Shown here piece after piece: positions 1-5,049 of a DNA stretch of 5,825 nt. This stretch comes from Synergistaceae bacterium (lineage in GTDB: Bacteria; Synergistota; Synergistia; Synergistales; Synergistaceae): assembly GCA_012728505.1 (NCBI GenBank), contig JAAYEY010000106.1:1-5825 (forward strand), given 5' to 3'. The notes beneath the pieces are model-generated. The model ran no database searches, was not told the DNA's origin, and worked only from the letters and a program-made list of their open reading frames with translations. Both the position numbers and the translations under genes were made by a program. Positions within the stretch are counted from its first letter, which is position 1, and every line of letters starts with the position of its first letter.

Positions 1-687
1 AAAGTTTTTGGGGTTCTTCATTCCTTTGCCGCCGGAAATAATGATCTCTGCTTCCTGTATGGGCAGCCCTACCGATGTCTCAGGGACGAAGCCCAAGTAT
101 TTCAGCGCGGTTTTAAATGAATCCGAAGAAGGATAAATTCTTGTTATTTCTCCTTTACGAGAGATGTCGGGACAGAGCGGTTTTTTTGATTTGGGTCTGA
201 CAGTGCACATTTGTGGATCCCGCCCACGTGTTTTTATGCCTGCCATAACGTTGCCGCCAATAGCAGGTCTTGTCTGGATTAGTCTGCCCGACTCAGGGTC
301 TGTGGACAGCTCAGTACAGTCAGCGGTAAGTCCGCACCCGATTTTCCCGCTTAGCATGGGCATTACCGTACGCCCCTGTGTAGTAGCAGAAGCTATAAGT
401 ATTGAAGGGCTGAATTTGTTGATGAGCTCTTCAAGGATGTTCACCTGTCTGTCACAGAGAAAATTTTCAAGAGAAGGATCATCTATTACATATACCTTGT
501 CAGCTCCTGCATGGATTAGCTCTTCTGATTTTGAAGAGATTTCATCCCCTATCAAAACACTTACAAGACGGCTTCCCATAGAGTCCGCCAGCTCTCTCCC
601 CCATGCGAGAAGTTCCTTGGATACAGGATGTATGTTTTTACCTCTGACCTCAGCTAGTGTCCAGATTTCTTTTACTTTATCAATCAT
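1..687 (-). CDS. etfA: Electron transfer flavoprotein, alpha subunit (partial, C-terminus beyond left edge)
   Basis: Alpha subunit of a cytoplasmic heterodimeric flavoprotein that works with EtfB to shuttle electrons between flavin dehydrogenases and other carriers. The ATG at 687-685 opens a frame of 229 codons with no stop before the window edge; a full EtfA is usually about 310-340 residues. The N-terminal domain starts directly (MIDKVKEIWTLAEVRGK), so there is no added ferredoxin domain. Family hallmarks are TTQGRTVMPMLSGKIGCGLT (about 102-121) followed by ADCTEL, QTRPAIGGN (138-146), PQMCTVRP (158-165) and, at the very edge, ISGGKGMKNPKNF (217-229), which is the start of the C-terminal FAD-binding domain. 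GGAGG at 699-695 lies 7 bases before the ATG. Its first bases overlap the etfB stop as ATGA (687-684), so the two are probably translationally coupled. Identity is firm; whether it is a classical or bifurcating ETF cannot be settled without the missing C-terminus and partner genes. Confidence 0.95.
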   Translation of the reverse strand, partial: MIDKVKEIWTLAEVRGKNIHPVSKELLAWGRELADSMGSRLVSVLIGDEISSKSEELIHAGADKVYVIDDPSLENFLCDRQVNILEELINKFSPSILIASATTQGRTVMPMLSGKIGCGLTADCTELSTDPESGRLIQTRPAIGGNVMAGIKTRGRDPQMCTVRPKSKKPLCPDISRKGEITRIYPSSDSFKTALKYLGFVPETSVGLPIQEAEIIISGGKGMKNPKNF

Positions 688-1496
688 TTCGCTGCCTCCA
701 GACAATTTTTCTCATCAAGAAAGTTTACGATAGTTTCGATAGTCTCTTCCATCCCGCTTGAAGAGGAAATCTTCTTTCCCTGTCTGGTCATTTTGGGGTA
801 TGTTATGTTGATTACCCAAGTTGCTGAACCTTTTAAGCCCGTCGAATTTTCGTCAAGTCCAAGATCTTCGGCATTAAAGACGAGGATTTCTGTTTTTTTT
901 GCCCGCAGCTTGCCTCCGAGGGTGCATAGTCTTGGAATGTTCATTTCCTTAACCGGTATGACCATTGCAGGAAGGGGGGATCCTATTTTCTCGTGTCCGC
1001 CTTCTATGGACCTGGTAACTTGGATGTATCCCACACCAAGTTCATCTATCGAACTTATATAGGTAAGTGCCGGTATATTGAGGAATGCAGCTGTAGCTGG
1101 TCCGACCTGCCCTGTCTCTCCGTCTGTGGCCCTCTCTCCGGCGAATAAGATATCAAAAGGTCCCAATTTCTTTAGAGCTTTCGCCAGTATTCTGGATGTG
1201 GCAAGAGTATCAGACCCGCCGAATCTTTTATCGGATATTAGCACTCCGCTGTCGCATCCCATTGATACAGCATAAACTGCAGCTTTCCTGGCCTGAGGTG
1301 GTCCCATTGTGATGGCTGTTATCTCAGTTGTGCCTTCGGGTCTGCTCTCCTTTATCCTAACTGCAGCTTCGATAGCATGGAGATCAAGTGGGTTAAGCTC
1401 AGCTTCCACACCCTCTCTGACCATCGTTCCGGTTTTTTCATCAATTTTGACAGTGTCGACTGCCGGTACCTGTTTTACTAGTACAGCTATCCGCAA
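684..1496 (-). CDS. etfB: Electron transfer flavoprotein, beta subunit
   Basis: Complete 270-residue EtfB/FixA-family protein, slightly longer than the usual 250-265. It pairs with EtfA and binds a nucleotide cofactor (AMP, or a second FAD in bifurcating types). Visible landmarks are the N-terminal strand MRIAVLVKQVP (1-11), REGVEAELNPLD (27-38), the nucleotide-binding segment AGERATDGETGQVGP (119-133), the family signature TRSIEGGHEKI (161-171), VKEMNIPRL (182-190) with KLRAKK (196-201), and LGLDENSTGLKGS (212-224). The start is TTG at 1496-1494. It is chosen because AGGAGG (1509-1504) lies 7 bases upstream and the encoded N-terminus aligns with the family's conserved first strand; no in-frame ATG gives a sensible alternative. 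The stop overlaps the etfA start by four bases. A promoter at 1564-1592 probably drives both genes. The electron donor or acceptor is not encoded in the window. Confidence 0.96.
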   Translation of the reverse strand: MRIAVLVKQVPAVDTVKIDEKTGTMVREGVEAELNPLDLHAIEAAVRIKESRPEGTTEITAITMGPPQARKAAVYAVSMGCDSGVLISDKRFGGSDTLATSRILAKALKKLGPFDILFAGERATDGETGQVGPATAAFLNIPALTYISSIDELGVGYIQVTRSIEGGHEKIGSPLPAMVIPVKEMNIPRLCTLGGKLRAKKTEILVFNAEDLGLDENSTGLKGSATWVINITYPKMTRQGKKISSSSGMEETIETIVNFLDEKNCLEAAK

Positions 1497-1503
1497 ATTT
1501 ATT

Positions 1504-1509
1504 CCTCCT
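1504..1509 (-). promoter_or_regulatory. Shine-Dalgarno site of etfB that fixes its TTG start
   Basis: Read on the minus strand this is AGGAGG, a full match to the anti-Shine-Dalgarno core, separated by 7 bases (AATAAAT) from the TTG at 1496-1494. The ideal spacing is the main reason to accept the non-ATG start. Confidence 0.85.
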
Positions 1510-1563
1510 GCCGAGCGTTTTAAGCCATTGAGTTACATCATAGATCCTATTTAGCGATTTGTT

Positions 1564-1592
1564 ATTATAAACTATCAAAAAAATTTTTCCAA
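1564..1592 (-). promoter_or_regulatory. Probable sigma70-type promoter of etfBA
   Basis: On the minus strand there is a -35 box TTGGAA (1592-1587, 4 of 6 matching TTGACA), a 17-base spacer, and a perfect -10 box TATAAT (1569-1564). Transcription would begin near 1557, giving a leader of about 60 bases before the etfB TTG. Runs of A and T between 1577 and 1597 make the spacer and the -35 flank very AT-rich. This is inferred from consensus matching only. Confidence 0.65.
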
Positions 1593-1612
1593 ATTTTACG
1601 TATTGAGGTTAC

Positions 1613-1640
1613 AATTGATTTGCATCTGTTTAAATCAATT
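1613..1640. repeat. Perfect 9-10-9 inverted repeat in the divergent control region (candidate operator)
   Basis: AATTGATTT (1613-1621) and AAATCAATT (1632-1640) are exact reverse complements separated by 10 bases. The repeat ends 30 bases before the transketolase ATG and lies about 21 bases beyond the etfBA -35 box. It could be the binding site of a dimeric regulator or a weak AU-rich hairpin in the leader. A poor plus-strand promoter can be drawn through it (TTGATT 1616-1621, 18-base gap, TTTACT 1640-1645), in which case the repeat would overlap the -35 box and part of the -10. No U-tract follows, so it is not a terminator. Confidence 0.5.
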
Positions 1641-1653
1641 TTACTGTTTACCG

Positions 1654-1660
1654 AGAGGGG
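1654..1660 (+). promoter_or_regulatory. Ribosome binding site of the transketolase gene
   Basis: AGAGGGG lies 10 bases before the ATG at 1671. It supports that ATG over an in-frame TTG at 1620, which sits inside the inverted repeat, has no purine-rich site in front of it, and would add 17 residues (HLFKSILLF...) not expected in the family. Confidence 0.6.
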
Positions 1661-1670
1661 TTATAAAGAA

Positions 1671-3605
1671 ATGGATTCAACAAACGAATTAAGAGATTTT
1701 AAAGCTGTAAAGATGAGCTCTGAGACGATAGCAATACTCAAGGAAAAAGCGCGAAATGGTAGGGTTTGGTCAATAATTGCGACTTCAGCCGCAAAAAGCG
1801 GACACCCTGGTGGAGCGCTCTCTTCTATGGATATATACATGACCTTACTTGCTACTGCTGATATTTCACCTGATAGATCTGACTGCCTAGAGCGAGACAG
1901 GATAGTGGTAAGCCACGGTCACACATCCGCAGGTTTTTATTCCGCTCTTGCGGCATATGGATTCTTCACCCCTGAAGAGATGTATTCAAATTTCAGGCGT
2001 ACATGCAGCCCTTTCCAGGGTCACGTTGAGAGAGATGTTCCCGGCGTTGACTGGGGAACAGGCAACTTGGGTCAAGGACTTGCGGCGGGGGTTGGATTTG
2101 CTCTTGCAGCAAGGGCTCGCGGTTCAAATGCACGGACATGGGTCGTAATGAGTGATGGGGAGCAGGTAAAAGGACAGGTCGCTGAAGCAAGAAGGATAGC
2201 GGCGAAAGAAAAGCTGAACAGCCTTACCGTACTTGTAGACTGGAATGATATACAGATAAGCGGTCACATTGATCAAGTAATGCCGTCTAATATTCCTGAT
2301 CTTTGGAAAGCTGACGGATGGCATGTTATAGAATGTGATGGTCACTCTTATTCACAGATATACGACGCGATGAGATGTGCTGCAACACATGAAGGATGCT
2401 ATGTGATACTTTGTAGAACGGTCATGGGAAAAGGCGTATCGTTTATGCAGAATATTCCTGATTACCATGGTAAAGCTGCTTCGGGAGAAAATCTTACAGC
2501 GGCCTTAAATGAACTTGGCGCGGACATGAAAATGTTTGATAAAGCACTCGAAACAAGAAAAGGGGACCTTCCAAAAGGTCGCGAGATAATAAAATGTGCA
2601 GCTGATATTGATACCGGTGTCCCAATTACATACTCGAAAGACGACAAGAAAGACAACAGGGGAGCCTTTGGTAAAGCACTCGAACAGGTAGGAGAACTGA
2701 ATTACAAAAAAGAGGGTCGCACTCCTATAATAGTCTTTGACTGTGACCTTGCCGGTTCAGTCAAAACTGATGGTTTTGCAAAAGTGGCCCCGGACAATTT
2801 CATTCAGGTAGGGATACAAGAACATGCCACTGCGACAGTAGCTGGGGCTGCGTCAACAGCGGGTGTTATTTCGCTCTGGGCGGGCTTTGGCGTTTTTGCT
2901 GCAGATGAAGTCTATAACCAGCAGAGACTCAATGACATAAACGAGGCGTCGATAAAAACCGTACTCACCCACACAGGACTCGATGTCGGTGAAGACGGCA
3001 TGACCCATCAATGCATAGACTATGTGGGTCTCTTCCGCAACACGTTTGGATGGAAGGTCGTAGTTCCTGCTGATCCTAACCAGACCGACAGAGCCACAAG
3101 GTGGATGCTCAAGGAACCGGGCAATGTATGCCTTGCTATGGGAAGGAGCGTTCTGCCTGTAGTACTTAAAGAGGATGGAACTCCATATTTCGGCGAGGGT
3201 TACACCTTTACCTATGGAGAGGTCGACCTTCTTAGAGAAGGTACGGATGCTGTGATACTTTCTATGGGACACTTTGCAGGCCGTGCCATTGCGGCGCAAG
3301 ATATCCTTGCAGCAGAAGGAGTTAGCGTAAAGGTACTTCACTGCGGTTCACCCCTTGGAATGGATCCTGATAAACTTTTTGACCTGATAGGTGATAAACC
3401 TCTTGTTACGTGTGAAGACCACCATGTCAACACAGGAATAGGTTCGATCGCGGCTATGATGGCGGCACGCGCCGGAAAGGCACTTAGGATGATCAATATG
3501 GGTGTTACTCATTATGGATGCTCAGGGCCGGGCAGTGAAGTAATGGCTGAAATGAAACTATCGCCTAAAGATATTGCCGCTGCAGTCAAAGGTTTGCTTA
3601 ATTAG
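1671..3605 (+). CDS. tkt: Transketolase, single-chain, thiamine diphosphate-dependent
   Basis: Cytoplasmic ThDP enzyme that moves two-carbon ketol units between sugar phosphates in the non-oxidative pentose phosphate pathway. The 644 residues fit full-length transketolase (about 620-680). Domains in order: PP/ThDP domain (about 15-300) with SGHPGG (43-48), SHGHTSAG (81-88), GNLGQGLAAG (131-140) and the Mg-ThDP motif SDGE (161-164) to N192; pyrimidine domain (about 328-500) with the catalytic glutamate E384 in GIQEHA, then HTGLDVGEDGMTHQ (434-447), where H434, D442 and H446 match yeast H469, D477 and H481, and R492 in MGRSVLP; C-terminal domain (about 515-644). Several motifs differ from the classical form: S161 for Gly, K167 where yeast has E162, and HTGLD for HDSIG. 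The sequence looks like the two subunits of split archaeal transketolases joined in one chain. It heads the four-gene operon. A transketolase acting on an unusual sugar remains possible. Confidence 0.93.
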   Translation: MDSTNELRDFKAVKMSSETIAILKEKARNGRVWSIIATSAAKSGHPGGALSSMDIYMTLLATADISPDRSDCLERDRIVVSHGHTSAGFYSALAAYGFFTPEEMYSNFRRTCSPFQGHVERDVPGVDWGTGNLGQGLAAGVGFALAARARGSNARTWVVMSDGEQVKGQVAEARRIAAKEKLNSLTVLVDWNDIQISGHIDQVMPSNIPDLWKADGWHVIECDGHSYSQIYDAMRCAATHEGCYVILCRTVMGKGVSFMQNIPDYHGKAASGENLTAALNELGADMKMFDKALETRKGDLPKGREIIKCAADIDTGVPITYSKDDKKDNRGAFGKALEQVGELNYKKEGRTPIIVFDCDLAGSVKTDGFAKVAPDNFIQVGIQEHATATVAGAASTAGVISLWAGFGVFAADEVYNQQRLNDINEASIKTVLTHTGLDVGEDGMTHQCIDYVGLFRNTFGWKVVVPADPNQTDRATRWMLKEPGNVCLAMGRSVLPVVLKEDGTPYFGEGYTFTYGEVDLLREGTDAVILSMGHFAGRAIAAQDILAAEGVSVKVLHCGSPLGMDPDKLFDLIGDKPLVTCEDHHVNTGIGSIAAMMAARAGKALRMINMGVTHYGCSGPGSEVMAEMKLSPKDIAAAVKGLLN

Positions 3606-4466
3606 ATGCTCAAGGCAGGAGATTTAGTATTTATCTGGAACCCCAAAAAAGGAGATAATTTTCTTATAAAAATAACCCCAGGTATGTCACAGGGGACACA
3701 TTTCGGTCAGATCAAACACGAAGAACTTATGGAACATGGTTATGGAGAGGGCATAGTGACTCCTAAAGGAGAGGTCTATTATCTACTTAGACCGACACTT
3801 GCCGGATATACAAGAAGATTGAAAAGACAGACACAGATAGTTTTTCCAAAAGACGCAGGGTTCATTCTCGAGCACATGAATATCTTTCCCGGGTGTACGG
3901 TTGTGGAATGCGGAACAGGTTCGGGAAGCCTCTGCTGTACCTTTGCCCATTTTGTAGGTGACCAGGGAAAGGTATGTACTTACGACAGGAGAGAAGAATT
4001 CTCCGCTCTTGCAAAGAAGAACGCCGAAAAATGGGGAGTTGCTCACAGAATTGAATTCAACGTCAGATCGCTCGATGAGGGATTCAAAGAGAGAAATGCA
4101 GATGCGGTTTTCCTTGATATTCCGACTCCGTGGGATTATATAGACAAGGCATATGAAGCTCTTGCCCCCGGAAATCACCTTGGAATAATTGTACCTACTA
4201 CAAATCAGGTGTCAGACACCTTAGTTAAGCTTGCAGAATTAGGATTCGTCGATGTACAAGTAGTCGAGCTAATGCTTCGCTATTACAAAACAGAACCTAA
4301 CCGCATAAGACCAGATGACCTGATGATAGGACATACGGGTTATCTAATTTTTGCAGTAAAAACGCTCCCTCTCCCTGAACCGGAAGTAGTAGGAGAAGAT
4401 GATGAGGTTGCCGGAATTGAAGCTGTAGCTGAAACTGAAACCGAGGAAAAGGCAACAGAAGAGTAA
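3606..4466 (+). CDS. trmI: tRNA (adenine(58)-N1)-methyltransferase, TrmI type
   Basis: SAM-dependent enzyme that makes m1A at position 58 in the tRNA T-loop, known as a homotetramer in bacteria and archaea. Of 286 residues, 1-75 form the small N-terminal beta domain and about 76-252 the Rossmann methyltransferase domain. Motifs: TQIVFPKDAG (76-85), SAM motif I ECGTGSGSL (101-109), acidic D127 likely contacting the SAM ribose, DIPTPW (171-176) carrying the likely catalytic aspartate D171, and RPDDLMIGHTGYL (235-247). F80 occupies the spot where the Thermus enzyme has an active-site tyrosine. The last 30 residues (257-286) are a low-complexity acidic tail with about 13 Glu/Asp, outside the family core. 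The ATG abuts the transketolase stop (TAGATG), so it is probably read by coupled translation; only a weak AAAGG (3588-3592) precedes it. Confidence in the family is high; position 58 is inferred from the family. Confidence 0.93.
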   Translation: MLKAGDLVFIWNPKKGDNFLIKITPGMSQGTHFGQIKHEELMEHGYGEGIVTPKGEVYYLLRPTLAGYTRRLKRQTQIVFPKDAGFILEHMNIFPGCTVVECGTGSGSLCCTFAHFVGDQGKVCTYDRREEFSALAKKNAEKWGVAHRIEFNVRSLDEGFKERNADAVFLDIPTPWDYIDKAYEALAPGNHLGIIVPTTNQVSDTLVKLAELGFVDVQVVELMLRYYKTEPNRIRPDDLMIGHTGYLIFAVKTLPLPEPEVVGEDDEVAGIEAVAETETEEKATEE

Positions 4467-4474
4467 ATATAACT

Positions 4475-4480
4475 GGGAGG
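4475..4480 (+). promoter_or_regulatory. Shine-Dalgarno site supporting a CTG start for queH
   Basis: GGGAGG sits in the 22-base gap after the trmI stop and ends 8 bases before the CTG at 4489. There is no ATG, GTG or TTG in any useful position at that spacing, so this site decides the queH start. Confidence 0.75.
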
Positions 4481-4488
4481 TCAGGACA

Positions 4489-5043
4489 CTGCATTTATCT
4501 GAAAATAAAAAATTAATCCTGCATATTTGCTGTGCTCCTGATGCGACAATCCCAATAGATGATCTTTTGAAAGAGGGTTATGAGGCGGAAGGGTTTTTCT
4601 ACGGCAGCAACATACATCCGGCTGATGAATTTTATAAAAGGGCCGCGGCTGTGGAGTCGCTTTCTAAAACGAAAGTGATAGAATCTTACACTATGCCTTA
4701 CGATCCCGACAGGTGGACCATAGAGACGGAAATGCTTGCTTCTGAACCTGAGGGAGGTAAAAGGTGTCTCTTGTGTTTTGAACTCCAGCTGATCGCTGCG
4801 GCTAAATATGCAGTACTCAGGGGGGCAGGGTTTCTAACGACGACCCTTACGATAAGCCCACATAAAGATCCTTACGTTATAAATGCGATAGGAGAAAGAG
4901 TATCTACTGAATATAAACTGACCTGGGTCTCAAGGATATGGCGTAAAAATGATGGATTCAAAAGATCCTTGGATGAGAGCAGAAGACTGGGGCTTTACAG
5001 GCAGGACTACTGTGGTTGTATTTATTCAATTAGAAGTAGGTGA
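4489..5043 (+). CDS. queH: Epoxyqueuosine reductase QueH (apparent CTG start)
   Basis: Iron-sulfur enzyme of the QueH (former DUF208) family that reduces epoxyqueuosine to queuosine at the tRNA wobble position, replacing cobalamin-dependent QueG. Numbered from CTG 4489 it has 184 residues. Hallmarks: LILHICCAPDAT (9-20) with C14, C15 and D18; GFFYGSNIHP (34-43); KRCLLCFELQL (91-101) with C93 and C96; TTTLTISPHK (117-126); RKNDGFKRS (152-160); and LYRQDYCGC (169-177) with C175 and C177. The C14-C15 and C93-C96 pairs are the expected cluster ligands. A start at the in-frame TTG at 4567 would delete the first pair and the whole first strand, so it is rejected. No ATG, GTG or TTG lies in frame between the trmI stop and those cysteines, while CTG 4489 follows GGGAGG by 8 bases. 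It sits between trmI and the PurM-like gene, grouping it with another tRNA modifier. Family identity is near certain; the exact start is inferred. Confidence 0.93.
   Translation: MHLSENKKLILHICCAPDATIPIDDLLKEGYEAEGFFYGSNIHPADEFYKRAAAVESLSKTKVIESYTMPYDPDRWTIETEMLASEPEGGKRCLLCFELQLIAAAKYAVLRGAGFLTTTLTISPHKDPYVINAIGERVSTEYKLTWVSRIWRKNDGFKRSLDESRRLGLYRQDYCGCIYSIRSR
5038..5043 (+). promoter_or_regulatory. Ribosome binding site of the PurM/HypE-like gene
   Basis: AGGTGA overlaps the queH stop and ends 6 bases before the ATG at 5050. It selects that ATG over the nearby out-of-frame ATG at 5054, which reaches a stop after two codons. Confidence 0.7.
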
Positions 5044-5049
5044 CAAAGA

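Noticed and set aside
164..733. Plus-strand open frame of 189 codons
   Set aside because: It lies antisense to etfA/etfB, which have clear family motifs; it has no recognisable domain and no convincing ribosome site.
1520..1541. Two minimal reading frames in the etfB leader on the minus strand (ATG ATG TAA at 1541-1533 and ATG GCT TAA at 1528-1520)
   Set aside because: They are only two codons long, have no well-placed ribosome site, and such patterns are common by chance in AT-rich leaders.
1613..1640. FNR-type box, because the arms contain TTGAT and ATCAA
   Set aside because: FNR/CRP-type sites have the half-sites 4 to 6 bases apart, whereas here TTGAT and ATCAA are 14 bases apart, so the spacing is wrong.
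1620..1670. N-terminal extension of transketolase from a TTG at 1620
   Set aside because: No ribosome site precedes it, it lies within the palindrome, and the ATG at 1671 has AGAGGGG upstream and gives a normal family length.
2853..3341. Minus-strand open frame of 162 codons inside the transketolase gene
   Set aside because: It is fully antisense to a well-conserved coding region and shows no family motif; a shadow of codon bias.
4467..4488. Possible terminator or processing signal between trmI and queH
   Set aside because: The 22-base gap has no inverted repeat or T-run; it holds only the Shine-Dalgarno site.
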